A stretch of DNA of 50,765 nucleotides from an uncultured Oribacterium sp. (GCA_902485915.1 CABTMH010000169.1:1-50765); one strand, 5' to 3'; positions 34,684 to 43,449 are shown, counted from the stretch's first letter. Made by a program: numbers and translations. The notes: generated by a model not told the origin, from the sequence alone.

Positions 34684-35502
34684 ATGTACAGAATTCTGGT
34701 GGCAGATGATGAGGCCATCGAGCGGAAGGTGCTGGTGAAAAAGCTGCGCCAGAAGTTCGGTGAGGAAACGGCGGAATTTTACGAGGCGGAGAACGGGCGC
34801 GAGGTACTGAAGCTGTATGAGGAAAAGGGCGCGGATATCCTGCTGCTGGACATCGAGATGCCCGGCATCACGGGACTGGAGGCAGCGGAGCAGATTCGTC
34901 AGAAGGACCGGGACTGTGCCATCCTTTTTCTAACCGCCTTTAATGAGTTTGACTATGCACGAAAGGCGATTTCGGTGCATGCGCTCGATTATCTTCTGAA
35001 GCCGTATGATGAGACGGAGCTGTTTCTCTCGATGGATTCGGCGATGCACTATGTCGATGAGGTGAAGGCTGGTCAGCTTCAGCCACTGCCACAGGTGGAG
35101 ACGGAAGCTTCGTCCGGTGGATCCTCCGGGATGGAAACGCCGGGGCAGAGCGAAGCAGGCCATGCACAGGAAGAAAGTGGTGAGGACAGGATCGTATCCC
35201 GTATGCGCCACTACGTGGAGACGCACTATATGGAGGACGTCTCCGTACTCGATATTGCAAGTGCCTTCGGCTACAGCGAGGCGTACTTCTGTAAGCTCTT
35301 CAAGCAGAACTTCGGAAAGAATTTCGTGACCTATCTGACAGAGTACAGGGTAGAGCTCGCGAAGAAGGAGCTCGCGGATCTTTCCTGCAACGTAAAGGAA
35401 GTAGGGCAGCGGGTCGGCTATGCGGACAGTAATTACTTCACGAAGGTGTTCCGCCGGATCACCGGCATGAGTCCGTCCGAGTATCGAAATCATCTGGGCT
35501 GA
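34684..35502 (+). CDS. YesN-type AraC-family response regulator
   Basis: Predicted 272-residue cytoplasmic regulator. The receiver domain shows VADDE (D8, D9), phospho-acceptor D56 in LLLDIEMPG, and LKPYD near its end. A Ser/Gly/Glu-rich linker (about 135-170) leads to a double helix-turn-helix AraC domain, with DVSVLDIASAFGYSEAYFCK and VGYADSNYFTKVFRRITGMSPSEYR. ATG at 34684 follows GAGGAAAGGAG. It is paired with the upstream kinase and lies just before the TRAP operon, whose promoter carries a dyad upstream of the -35, so it is the likely activator. Confidence 0.94.
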   Translation: MYRILVADDEAIERKVLVKKLRQKFGEETAEFYEAENGREVLKLYEEKGADILLLDIEMPGITGLEAAEQIRQKDRDCAILFLTAFNEFDYARKAISVHALDYLLKPYDETELFLSMDSAMHYVDEVKAGQLQPLPQVETEASSGGSSGMETPGQSEAGHAQEESGEDRIVSRMRHYVETHYMEDVSVLDIASAFGYSEAYFCKLFKQNFGKNFVTYLTEYRVELAKKELADLSCNVKEVGQRVGYADSNYFTKVFRRITGMSPSEYRNHLG

Positions 35503-35545
35503 TTGTTCATAAAAACGTCATAATGGTGAGAGAAGCTATCATCTG

Positions 35546-35592
35546 CTGTGAATATCGCACAGATTACATTTCTTATTTTTGTACACTATGAT
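35546..35592 (+). promoter_or_regulatory. TRAP operon promoter with upstream dyad
   Basis: TTACAT at 35564-35569 and TATGAT at 35587-35592 have a 17-bp spacer. Right before them lies CTGTGAATATCGCACAG (35546-35562), a CTGTG/CACAG dyad in activator position. A second -10-like TATAAT at 35679-35684 has no clear -35. Confidence 0.5.
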
Positions 35593-35751
35593 AAAAGTGA
35601 ATAATAATTGTGAACAAAATGTTAAAATAGTACGGCAAATGTCAGAATTTTCCTCTGTCTCGACGCAGAATTGTTCTTTATAATGTACCTATGTGTGAAA
35701 GACATCCGCAGAGTGTGGATGTCAAATTATACAAAATGGAGGATATCTATT

Positions 35752-36912
35752 ATGAAGAAGAGAATCTTAAGTGGCGTTCTCGCCGCAACCATGGTTGCAT
35801 CCCTTGCAGCCTGTGGCTCATCCAAGCCGGCTGAGACTACTGCAGCAGCTACTACGGCAGCAGCTACGGAGGCAGCTACCGAGGCAGCTGCTGAGGAGAC
35901 CACTGCAGCAGCAGAGGAGAAGGCTACCGAGGCCGCAGCAGACGGTGAGTACACTGTGAACGAGGCTGCAGCAGCTGACCCGGCTGTTACCCTGACCATG
36001 GCAGAGGTTAACCCGCTCGAGGGTACCATCTGCGGACAGATGGATACCAAGTTTAAGGAGGCTGTTGAGGCGATCTCCGGTGGTTCCATCACCATCGACC
36101 TTCAGGCATCCGGCGTACTCGGCGCAGAGCAGGACGTTCTTGACTCTATGCTCGGCGGTGGCGGAGACATCGATATGTCCCGTATCTCTGCATTCGCTCT
36201 GACTTCCTACGGCGCATCCAAGTCCGTTCTTCTTTCTCTCCCGTACGTTTTCGAGTCCAGAGAGCATTTCTGGAACTTCGTACACAGCGATCTCGGCGCA
36301 GAGATTCTGAACGAGTCTGAGGAGGCTGGTGTTGGTATCAAGGGCCTCTTCTACGGCGAGGAGGGCTTCAGACACTTCTTCACAGTTGAGAGCAAGCCGG
36401 TTTCTACCGTTGCTGATCTTAAGAACATGAAGATCCGTGTTTCTAACGACCCGATCATGCAGAAGATGGTTTCTTCTCTCGGTGCAAACCCTGCATCTGT
36501 TTCCATGACCGAGCTTTACTCCGCACTTCAGACAAACACGGTGGATGGTGCTGGTCAGCCGATCGCAAACTATGCTTCCAACCGTTTCGACGAGGTAGGT
36601 CCGAACCTTACACTGGATGGTCACACACTGGGCGCAATCGAGGTTGTTATCTCTGATGAGTCCTGGAACAACAAGCTGACCGACAACCAGAGAGACGTTA
36701 TCACCGAGGCTTCCAAGATCGCTTCTGATTACTGCCAGAAGATCGCTGCTGAGACAGAGGAGAAGGTTCTCGAGGAGCTCAAGGGCCGTGGCTGCAACGT
36801 CATCGAGATCGCTGATAAGTCCGAGTGGGAGGCTGCATGCGCACCGATCACCGAGGAGTATGCTACCGGCGAGCTTAAGGATGTGCTTGATCAGATCAAG
36901 GCACTTGCTTAA
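35752..36912 (+). CDS. dctP: TRAP transporter solute-binding lipoprotein (DctP)
   Basis: Predicted 386-residue lipoprotein that captures an organic acid outside the cell. The signal peptide ends in a lipobox SLAACGSS. A low-complexity Ala/Thr/Glu linker of about 45 residues comes next, then the DctP domain. The conserved Arg that pairs with the substrate carboxylate lies in MKIRVSNDPIMQK, followed by LGANPASVSMTELYSALQT and VDGAGQP. ATG at 35752 follows AATGGAGG. Codon use (GCT, TCT, GTT) suggests high expression. Substrate unknown; the nearby kdgK makes a uronate-type acid attractive but unproven. Confidence 0.93.
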   Translation: MKKRILSGVLAATMVASLAACGSSKPAETTAAATTAAATEAATEAAAEETTAAAEEKATEAAADGEYTVNEAAAADPAVTLTMAEVNPLEGTICGQMDTKFKEAVEAISGGSITIDLQASGVLGAEQDVLDSMLGGGGDIDMSRISAFALTSYGASKSVLLSLPYVFESREHFWNFVHSDLGAEILNESEEAGVGIKGLFYGEEGFRHFFTVESKPVSTVADLKNMKIRVSNDPIMQKMVSSLGANPASVSMTELYSALQTNTVDGAGQPIANYASNRFDEVGPNLTLDGHTLGAIEVVISDESWNNKLTDNQRDVITEASKIASDYCQKIAAETEEKVLEELKGRGCNVIEIADKSEWEAACAPITEEYATGELKDVLDQIKALA

Positions 36913-36932
36913 TCTTTAAAAAGTAACCAGAC

Positions 36933-36986
36933 GTCATTTTCGAATGACATGTAGTGAGGTGCTCACGGCGTGTCCGTGAGCACCTC
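36933..36986 (+). promoter_or_regulatory. Two intercistronic hairpins between dctP and dctQ
   Basis: GTCATT/AATGAC with a TTCG loop (36933-36948) is followed by a perfect 13-bp stem (36956-36968 with 36974-36986) and only TTTT some bases later. They probably protect the dctP mRNA end or thin out transcription, giving more binding protein than membrane subunits. Confidence 0.65.
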
Positions 36987-37007
36987 ATCGTTTTAGAAGG
37001 GGGATCT

Positions 37008-37568
37008 ATGCTTGACGCTTTAAAAAAGTTTGAGCCAATCTATGATTGGGTTTACAAAATCGTCATGGTGCTCTGTAAGCTGCTTCTCGTAGCTGATATC
37101 CTCATCATGACCTGGGTTGTACTGGGACGTTACCTCACCTTCTTACCGGCGCCAGGCTGGGGCGAGGAGACGATCCTGACACTGATGGCCTATATGTCCG
37201 TGCTTTCTGCGGCACTGGCTATCCGTCGTAATGCACATATTCGTATGACGACCTTCGATCGTTATCTTCCGACGGGGCTTCTGAAGGCCCTGGATCTTCT
37301 CGATGATATCGCTGTCATGATACTGGCGATCATCATGCTGGTCGTCGGCTGGAAGTATGCGAACGGCATCGGTGCGAAGGGTTCCTTCATCTCCATGCCA
37401 TGGCTCAGTAAGAAGTGGATGTATTTCCCGATTCCGCTGGCCGGCTTCGCGATGATTTTCTTCGAGCTGGAGCGCTTAGTGATCGATATCGAGCACATCC
37501 TGGATAAGAATTATAAGCCGGATGACGGCATGCATTTTGAAACACCGGATGAAAAGGAGGCGAAATAA
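37008..37568 (+). CDS. dctQ: TRAP transporter small membrane subunit (DctQ)
   Basis: Predicted 186-residue membrane protein with four helices, the small subunit of a TRAP transporter. Typical DctQ features are WVVLGRYLTFLPAPGWGEETILTLMAYMSVLSAALAI with the conserved Trp-Gly-Glu-Glu, and RRNAHIRMT. ATG at 37008 follows AAGGGGG. It starts 95 bp after dctP, past the hairpin pair, and ends 2 bp before dctM. The C terminus is a hydrophilic tail of about 25 residues. Confidence 0.92.
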   Translation: MLDALKKFEPIYDWVYKIVMVLCKLLLVADILIMTWVVLGRYLTFLPAPGWGEETILTLMAYMSVLSAALAIRRNAHIRMTTFDRYLPTGLLKALDLLDDIAVMILAIIMLVVGWKYANGIGAKGSFISMPWLSKKWMYFPIPLAGFAMIFFELERLVIDIEHILDKNYKPDDGMHFETPDEKEAK

Positions 37569-37570
37569 TT

Positions 37571-38905
37571 ATGGCTAATACAACCGCTATTGCAGTTCTC
37601 CTGATCACATTCTTCGTACTGATTTTCCTTAGAGTACCGATTGCGTACTCTGTAGCACTTTCTTCTGTCTGCTGTCTGCTTTACCAGGGACTTCCGCTGA
37701 ATACGGTGGCACAGCAGATGGTAAAGGGTATTTCTTCGTTCTCACTGATGGCCGTTCCGTTCTTCATCACCATGGGTGTCTACATGGGAACCGGTGGTAT
37801 CTCTGAGAAGCTGCTGGATCTGGCGGACGCCTTCGTCGGCTGGATGACCGGTGGTCTCGCCATGGTAAACATCCTGGCATCCTACTTCTTCGGTGGTATC
37901 TCTGGATCCGCTTCTGCAGATACCGCATCCCTCGGCTCTCTTGAGATCCCGATGATGGTAAACCGTGGTTATGATGTCGACTTCGCAACGGCTGTTACCA
38001 TCGCATCCTCTGTGGAGGGTATGCTGGTTCCGCCATCCCACAACATGGTTATCTATGCGACGACGGCAGGTGGTATCTCCATCGGTTCGCTCTTCCTCGC
38101 AGGTTACCTTCCAGGTGTTGTTCTCGCAGGTTCCCTGATGATCGGTTCCTACATCATCTCGAAGAAGAGACACTATCCGAAGGGTGAGCCGTTCTCACTG
38201 AAGAGACTGGGCCGCAGCCTCGCAACCTCCATCTGGGCACTGATGTGCATCCTGATCGTCGTTGTCGGTGTCGTAGCCGGCGTGTTCACAGCGACCGAGT
38301 CTGCTGCGATCGCCGTTATCTACTCACTGCTTGTATCGATTTACATTTATAAGGGTATCACCTGGAAGCAGGCATGGGAGTGCCTCGACAGCTGTGTAGA
38401 GACCCTCGGTATCGTGCTGATCCTCATCTCTACTTCCTCGATCTTCGGCTACTGCCTGACCAGACTCCATGTTCCGGATCTCGCAGCAAACCTGATCACC
38501 GGTGTTTCGAACAACCCGGTTGTCATCGCACTGCTCGTGAACCTCATCCTTCTGATCCTCGGCTGCATCATGGATATGGCCCCGATCATCCTGATTTCGA
38601 CCCCGATTCTCCTTCCGATCGTTATGAATATCGGTATGGATCCGGTTCAGTATGGTATCATCCTCGTTCTCAACTGTGGTATCGGTCTTCTGACACCACC
38701 GGTAGGTTCGGTTCTGTTCATCGGTGCAGCGATCGCGAAGCGTCCGATGGAGAAGATCGTCGTAGCGATGCTTCCGTTCTATGTGATGATGGTCGTAGCA
38801 CTGATGCTGATTACGTTCGTTCCGAACATCTCCCTCCTCATCCCGAAGCTTTTCGGCTATGTACAGCAGGGTACTGGTGTTCTTTCCATGATCGGCAAGT
38901 TGTAA
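37571..38905 (+). CDS. dctM: TRAP transporter large membrane subunit (DctM)
   Basis: Predicted 444-residue membrane protein, the Na+-coupled transport subunit. Family motifs: FLRVPIAYSVALSS, GGISEKLLDLADAFVGW, SGSASADTASLGS, the LVPPSHNMVIYA hairpin, FTATESAAIAVIYSL in the middle, and GLLTPPVGSVLF in the second hairpin. About eleven to twelve helices. ATG at 37571 lies 2 bp after the dctQ stop, with AAAAGGAGG at the end of dctQ. A strong terminator follows. Confidence 0.96.
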   Translation: MANTTAIAVLLITFFVLIFLRVPIAYSVALSSVCCLLYQGLPLNTVAQQMVKGISSFSLMAVPFFITMGVYMGTGGISEKLLDLADAFVGWMTGGLAMVNILASYFFGGISGSASADTASLGSLEIPMMVNRGYDVDFATAVTIASSVEGMLVPPSHNMVIYATTAGGISIGSLFLAGYLPGVVLAGSLMIGSYIISKKRHYPKGEPFSLKRLGRSLATSIWALMCILIVVVGVVAGVFTATESAAIAVIYSLLVSIYIYKGITWKQAWECLDSCVETLGIVLILISTSSIFGYCLTRLHVPDLAANLITGVSNNPVVIALLVNLILLILGCIMDMAPIILISTPILLPIVMNIGMDPVQYGIILVLNCGIGLLTPPVGSVLFIGAAIAKRPMEKIVVAMLPFYVMMVVALMLITFVPNISLLIPKLFGYVQQGTGVLSMIGKL

Positions 38906-38936
38906 GCAGCGTGTCTGCATGTGAATTTATGCGATT

Positions 38937-38972
38937 AAAAAGCGCGGCGGTTGAATCCGCCGTGCTTTTTTT
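38937..38972 (+). terminator. TRAP operon terminator
   Basis: A 14-bp stem (38937-38950 with 38957-38970, one G-T pair) is followed by a seven-T run. Confidence 0.88.
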
Positions 38973-39007
38973 ATAAGATGGATGCGAACAGGAAGAGAGG
39001 TATATGC

Positions 39008-39508
39008 ATGCGTTATCATTTTAAGTACAGAAACGGCGTGAAGGAGATGTGGGAGCTCGCGATGATCTATCAGTACAGCTCGATGGTCGGTGTGGTCAAT
39101 GTCGTCTTTACCTTCGCGATGGCGGTCCTCGCGGGTGCCAGCTACGGAAATCACTGGATGGGCTGGCTCATCGTTTCGGCGTTCGGTACGGTTTATTTCC
39201 CGCTTATTCAGCCACTGATCGTTTATGTTCGATGCAGAAAAAATGCAGTGAAGATCCAGGAGGATACAGAACTTGCATTTTCGGAGGAGCAGATCTATAT
39301 CACCGTAGGGGAGCAGCACCAGACACTGACATGGAAGGAAATCTATGCGGTTCGTCGCTATCTGAATCTGACCGTGCTGTATACCGGACGTGGACACGGA
39401 CTGGTGATTCCGGGCTATGCCTTCCAGAGTAAAGACGAAAGTAAATCCTTCCTTCAGTTTGCAGAGACAAGTGCAGTGAAGGCCCACCCGGCGAAGAAGA
39501 CGAAGTGA
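39008..39508 (+). CDS. YcxB-like membrane protein
   Basis: Predicted 166-residue protein. Two hydrophobic helices (about 27-49 and 53-74) are followed by a cytoplasmic beta-rich domain with FSEEQIYITVGEQHQTLTWKEI..LVIPGYAFQ, the pattern of the YcxB-like family. Function in that family is unknown. ATG at 39008 follows AGAGAGG; the frame is open back into the terminator, which excludes earlier starts. It is followed closely by the second binding-protein gene. Confidence 0.75.
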   Translation: MRYHFKYRNGVKEMWELAMIYQYSSMVGVVNVVFTFAMAVLAGASYGNHWMGWLIVSAFGTVYFPLIQPLIVYVRCRKNAVKIQEDTELAFSEEQIYITVGEQHQTLTWKEIYAVRRYLNLTVLYTGRGHGLVIPGYAFQSKDESKSFLQFAETSAVKAHPAKKTK

Positions 39509-39535
39509 CGGTAGACAGTGAAGAGACGCGGTGAC

Positions 39536-40696
39536 ATGAAGAAACAGACGATTTTTTCTTTCAGAGGACGCAGAAAGTGCCTGCTGCTGAGCCTCAGCGG
39601 TATCGTTCTGCTGAGTCAGCTACCTGGATGCAGTGCGGCAGCGGCCGACGCGCCGAAGAAAGCGAGCTCGCAGGATACAGGCGGTGCCGGTGTGGCGTCG
39701 AGGTCAGGTGCGGATGCTGCGGGGACTGCAGACGTACAGACGGATCGATCGCAGAAATCCCGCGAGAAGCAGAAAAAGACCCCGGAATATGTCTTCAGCT
39801 ATGCTGACAACCAGACGGGCAATTATCCCACTGTCCAGGCAGCACGACGCTTTGCAGACCAGGTGAAGCAGGAAACCGATGGCCGCATCGAGATACGTGT
39901 GTATCCGAACGCAGAGCTCGGGGATGAGGCTTCTGCGGTCCAGCAGGTATCGTATGGTGGCATCGATTTCTGCCGTTGTTCTCTCTCGAATCTGTCGGAC
40001 TATAGTGAAGAAACGCTCGTACTGCAGCTGCCTTATCTATATGAGGACCGCGACCATATGTGGCGGGTACTGGATGGGGAGATCGGCGTACAGGTGAAGG
40101 ACAGCTTCCAGGGAAGCGGTATGGTTGCACTTTCCTGGTTTGATGCCGGCGTTCGTAATTTCTATACGACGGATAAAGCGATCCACTGTCTCGAGGACAT
40201 GCAGGGGATGAAGATCCGTGTCCAGCAGGCAGCACTCGCAGAAGACATGGTGGAGGCGCTGGGTGCGGAAGCGATGCCGATCGTCTACGAAGCCGTCAAG
40301 GATGCGCTGCGGACCGGTGAGATCGATGGCGCGGAAAACAACTGGGCGTCCTATGAGGCGATGGAACATGACGAAATCGCCCGGTACTATACCGTAGATG
40401 AGCATATGCGCGTTCCGGAGCTGATGCTCGTCAGCAGTGCGACCTGGACGCAGCTTTCCGAGGAGGATCAGGCGACGATTCAGCGCTGTGCAGATGCGGC
40501 CGGCCTCTATGAGCGTGCGCTCTGGACGGCACGTGAAGCGAGCGCACGGGAGAAGTGTCTTCGGGAGGGCACCGTCGAAATCGTGCTTTCAGATCAGGAA
40601 AAGAAGCGCTTCCGGGATGCTGTTTCTCCTCTTTACAAAAAGTACTGCGGGGATTATGCTGAACTCGTTGAAAAAATCAATGAAATAAGAGATTGA
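39536..40696 (+). CDS. Second TRAP-type solute-binding lipoprotein, without membrane subunits
   Basis: Predicted 386-residue DctP-family lipoprotein. A basic start and long hydrophobic segment lead to a lipobox LPGCSA. A Ser/Ala/Gly/Lys-rich linker of about 60 residues precedes the binding domain. The carboxylate Arg region is MKIRVQQAALAEDM, and IDGAENNWASYE matches the C-terminal conserved block. It is clearly diverged from the first DctP. No second dctQM is present, so it may share the upstream transporter or present a ligand to the sensor kinase. ATG at 39536 is preferred; GTG at 39518 has no better site. Confidence 0.87.
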   Translation: MKKQTIFSFRGRRKCLLLSLSGIVLLSQLPGCSAAAADAPKKASSQDTGGAGVASRSGADAAGTADVQTDRSQKSREKQKKTPEYVFSYADNQTGNYPTVQAARRFADQVKQETDGRIEIRVYPNAELGDEASAVQQVSYGGIDFCRCSLSNLSDYSEETLVLQLPYLYEDRDHMWRVLDGEIGVQVKDSFQGSGMVALSWFDAGVRNFYTTDKAIHCLEDMQGMKIRVQQAALAEDMVEALGAEAMPIVYEAVKDALRTGEIDGAENNWASYEAMEHDEIARYYTVDEHMRVPELMLVSSATWTQLSEEDQATIQRCADAAGLYERALWTAREASAREKCLREGTVEIVLSDQEKKRFRDAVSPLYKKYCGDYAELVEKINEIRD

Positions 40697-40714
40697 TAAG
40701 AAGGTAGAGAATAT

Positions 40715-42118
40715 ATGTATCAGATTCAGTTTGATAAGCCTGTACACGTTCATTTCATCGGTATCGGCGGTATTTCCATGAGCGGTCTCGCCGAGATCCT
40801 GCTCTCACGGAAATTCCCGGTGTCCGGCTCCGACAGCCATGAGTCAGCATTGACCGACCAGCTGGCAGAGCAGGGCGCGGTGGTCCACTATCCGCAGATG
40901 GCAGAGAACATCACAGATGACATCGATGTCGTCGTCTATACGGCGGCGATTCATCCGGATAACCCGGAGTTCAGAGCCGCACAGGAGAAGAATCTCCCGA
41001 TGCTGACCCGGGCCCAGCTCCTCGGTGAGATCATGCGGAACTATAAGGAGGCGATCAATGTCTCGGGCACCCATGGAAAGACGACCACGACCTCGATGAT
41101 CACGGAGATCCTGCTCGAGGCGCATAAGGATCCGACCGTTTCCGTCGGCGGTATGCTGAAGGACATCGGTGGAAACATCCGCGTCGGTGGACGGGAGACC
41201 TTCGTCGTGGAGGCCTGTGAGTACACGAATTCCTTCCTGAGCTTCTTCCCGACCATCGAGGTCATCCTGAACGTCGAAGCCGATCATCTCGATTTCTTCA
41301 AGGACATCGATGATATCCGTCACAGCTTTAAGCTCTTTGCAGAGAAGCTGCCGGAGGATGGCCTGCTGGTGATTAATAAGGACATCAAGCACAGCGAATA
41401 CTTCACGCAGGCGCTGAAGTGCCGGGTCGTCACCTTCGGACACGAGAAGGATGCAGACTATACGGCAAACTTCATCAGCTACGATAAGTTCGCACATCCG
41501 AGCTATACCCTTTTCTATAAGGGCGAAGAGCTGGCGAAGGTGGAGCTCGGCGTCACCGGCGAGCATAACATCTATAACTCGCTTGCGGCGGTTGCAGTCG
41601 CCCGTTCGCTCGATATCCCGATGGAGACGATCCTGCGTGGCCTGAAGCGCTTCACCGGCACAGACCGCCGCTTCCAGAAGAAGGGCAGTGTGAACGGCTT
41701 CACCATCATCGATGACTATGCGCATCATCCACAGGAGATCGCAGCGACCATCGAGGCGGCGAAGAAGTATCCGCATCGGAAGCTCTGGATCGTATTCCAG
41801 CCGCATACCTACAGCCGTACAGCAGCACTGCTCGATGATTTTGCAGGTGCGCTGAGCCAGGCGGATGAGATCGTGCTGGCGGACATCTATGCGGCACGAG
41901 AAAAGAACACCATCGGCATCAGCTCCGATGATCTTCGGAAGCATATGCTCGAGCAGAATACAAATGTATATTACATTCCGAAGTTTGAAGACATCGAGGA
42001 CTTCCTCCTGCAGCATGTAGAGGAGGGCGATGTCCTGATTACGATGGGTGCAGGCGATATCTATAAGGTCGGCGACGACCTGCTGAAGCAGCCAGGTGCC
42101 ATCGTGGAAGAAGCCTGA
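40715..42118 (+). CDS. murC: UDP-N-acetylmuramate-L-alanine ligase
   Basis: Predicted 467-residue cytoplasmic Mur ligase that adds L-Ala to UDP-MurNAc in peptidoglycan synthesis. The N-terminal nucleotide fold has FIGIGGISMSGLAEILL. The ATP loop is SGTHGKTTTTSM. The central domain carries VEACEYTNSFL and NVEADHLDFF, and the C-terminal domain FTIIDDYAHHPQEI. ATG at 40715 follows AAGAAGG. It lies 18 bp after the binding-protein gene and may be transcribed with it. Some signature residues differ slightly from E. coli MurC, but the length fits. Confidence 0.96.
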   Translation: MYQIQFDKPVHVHFIGIGGISMSGLAEILLSRKFPVSGSDSHESALTDQLAEQGAVVHYPQMAENITDDIDVVVYTAAIHPDNPEFRAAQEKNLPMLTRAQLLGEIMRNYKEAINVSGTHGKTTTTSMITEILLEAHKDPTVSVGGMLKDIGGNIRVGGRETFVVEACEYTNSFLSFFPTIEVILNVEADHLDFFKDIDDIRHSFKLFAEKLPEDGLLVINKDIKHSEYFTQALKCRVVTFGHEKDADYTANFISYDKFAHPSYTLFYKGEELAKVELGVTGEHNIYNSLAAVAVARSLDIPMETILRGLKRFTGTDRRFQKKGSVNGFTIIDDYAHHPQEIAATIEAAKKYPHRKLWIVFQPHTYSRTAALLDDFAGALSQADEIVLADIYAAREKNTIGISSDDLRKHMLEQNTNVYYIPKFEDIEDFLLQHVEEGDVLITMGAGDIYKVGDDLLKQPGAIVEEA

Positions 42119-42123
42119 TCAGA

Positions 42124-42164
42124 CGAGGTCAGAACCCCTTACGCGGGTTCTGGCCTCGCTTTTC
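42124..42164 (+). terminator. murC terminator
   Basis: A 14-bp stem (42124-42137 with 42145-42158, one G-T pair) is followed by CTTTTCG. Confidence 0.85.
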
Positions 42165-42194
42165 GTTACTGTTCAATCGTGTAGTGACCGGATC
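42165..42194 (-). repeat. Palindromic intergenic element, diverged reversed copy
   Basis: GTTACTGTTCAATCGTGTAG then TGACCGGATC matches the reverse complement of the family core with several mismatches. Confidence 0.55.
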
Positions 42195-42203
42195 CAACTG
42201 AAA

Positions 42204-42218
42204 ATGTAAGCGTTTGCA
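42204..42218 (+). promoter_or_regulatory. cre-like site
   Basis: ATGTAAGCGTTTGCA fits the relaxed cre consensus WTGNAANCGNWNNCW but breaks the stricter one at one position. It lies about 290 bp before the predicted transcription start of the dnaD-like gene, so a role is doubtful. Confidence 0.35.
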
Positions 42219-42270
42219 GAAAAGAAATAAGTTTTCATCAACAGGAATTAATGGAAATCCACCGCTATGC

Positions 42271-42455
42271 TGTGGATAAACACCGGATTGTACTATTTAA
42301 ATACAATCCGTTGCCGCCCTTGACATCGATTTTACGTGCTTTTACACATTGCAAGAAAATTGTAAACAATTTAGAATCGAGATGTAGGTCTTGACTTTTC
42401 AGCTGTGAACATTATCCACCGTGATGTGGATAACTTAGGTGGATAAAGTTGTGGA
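42271..42455 (+). promoter_or_regulatory. DnaA-box cluster upstream of the dnaD/dnaC-type genes
   Basis: Perfect boxes TGTGGATAA at 42271-42279 and 42425-42433, near-perfect TTATCCACC at 42412-42420 and GGTGGATAA at 42438-42446, and a partial TTGTGGA at 42449-42455. A 9-bp perfect palindrome (42284-42292 with 42302-42310) in AT-rich sequence lies next to the first box. The 524-bp gap contains no ORF that I can support. Confidence 0.8.
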
Positions 42456-42464
42456 CTGGATCGG

Positions 42465-42493
42465 TTGAAGAGCCTTGCCCCCTGTGTTATCAT
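42465..42493 (+). promoter_or_regulatory. Promoter of the dnaD/dnaC-type operon
   Basis: TTGAAG at 42465-42470, a 17-bp spacer, and TATCAT at 42488-42493. The DnaA boxes end about 10 bp before the -35. The leader of about 140 nt contains a small GGTGG/CCACC hairpin. Confidence 0.6.
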
Positions 42494-42642
42494 CATTTCA
42501 CCGAAGCAAACGGTGGTCCTGCCACCGGGCATTGCGGTGGGCGTGTACCCTGAGAACGACGTCTGCGTGATCGATTTTGCATCGGATTTTTTTAACTGTA
42601 GATTTCCGTATCACGGAATGTAGATAGAACCGGGTAGTTGAG

Positions 42643-43449
42643 ATGGGCACAAATATTGTTGATAACCTTGCGGTACATGCGACCTGTATTTCGAACGATT
42701 TTCTGGATAAGTATCTGGGATCGGCGAACGGGGATTATATAAAAGTATATCTGCTGATGCTTCGGCATAAGGGCGAGCAGTTTACGGTGACGGATGCGGC
42801 GGATGCGCTGAATCTGACCGACGGCGATATCGAGCGTGCCGTGCGCTACTGGGAGAAGCAGGGTGTGTTTAAGGCGGGGACCGATGCCCTCGTTCGCGAG
42901 GAGCTTCATCAGACCTGCGATTCAGAGGAAGAAGCAGAGGGACAGAGCGCTGAAGCTGCGTCGGCCGCGATTCCGTCACAGGCGATGGAGCAGGCCGAGC
43001 AGAAGCTCGAGAAGCTTTCTGGTACCGTCGATGATGTGTTCGATGATGAGGAGTTCGCCGGTATCCTGTTTGTGGCGAAGCATGTTCTTCCGACACTTCC
43101 GAGCATCCGTCAGGTGGAGACGCTTCAGTATATGTATAAAGATCTCCACATGCAGGCCGATGTCATCGAGTATCTGCTGGAGTACTGTGCGAGCATCAAG
43201 AAGACGACCAGCAAGTATCTGCAGGCCGTTGCGATTAACTGGCACGAGCAGGGCATCGTCACGCTGGCACAGGCACGGGAGCTGATCCGGTCCTTCGAAG
43301 AGAAGAAGACGAAAAAGAAGACCAGTGGTTCCAGCTCCAGAAACAACAAGTTCCTTAACATCGCAAAGTCAGAAATCGATTATGACAGCATCGCGCAGAA
43401 GCGTGTGCTGGACAGGATGAAGAATGGCACTCACGAATGCACAGTATAA
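42643..43449 (+). CDS. DnaD-domain replication protein (primosome)
   Basis: Predicted 268-residue protein of the DnaD/DnaB(Bsu)-type primosomal family. The N terminus looks like a winged helix (DYIKVYLLMLRHKGEQFTVTDAADALNLTDGDIERAVRYWEK). After an acidic linker (about 95-125) a DnaD-type helical domain follows, with IRQVETLQYMYKDLHMQADVIEYLLEYCAS and TSKYLQAVAINWHEQGI, close to the family YxxxIxxxW motif. The ribosome site is weak (GGGTAGTTGAG). It overlaps the helicase-loader gene by 26 bp. It probably helps load the replicative helicase with that partner. Confidence 0.87.
   Translation: MGTNIVDNLAVHATCISNDFLDKYLGSANGDYIKVYLLMLRHKGEQFTVTDAADALNLTDGDIERAVRYWEKQGVFKAGTDALVREELHQTCDSEEEAEGQSAEAASAAIPSQAMEQAEQKLEKLSGTVDDVFDDEEFAGILFVAKHVLPTLPSIRQVETLQYMYKDLHMQADVIEYLLEYCASIKKTTSKYLQAVAINWHEQGIVTLAQARELIRSFEEKKTKKKTSGSSSRNNKFLNIAKSEIDYDSIAQKRVLDRMKNGTHECTV

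Noticed and set aside
42271..42455. Chromosomal origin of replication
   Set aside because: DnaA boxes and AT-rich sequence are present, but dnaA, dnaN and rpmH are absent and the boxes sit in a normal promoter region. A regulatory or titration role is simpler.
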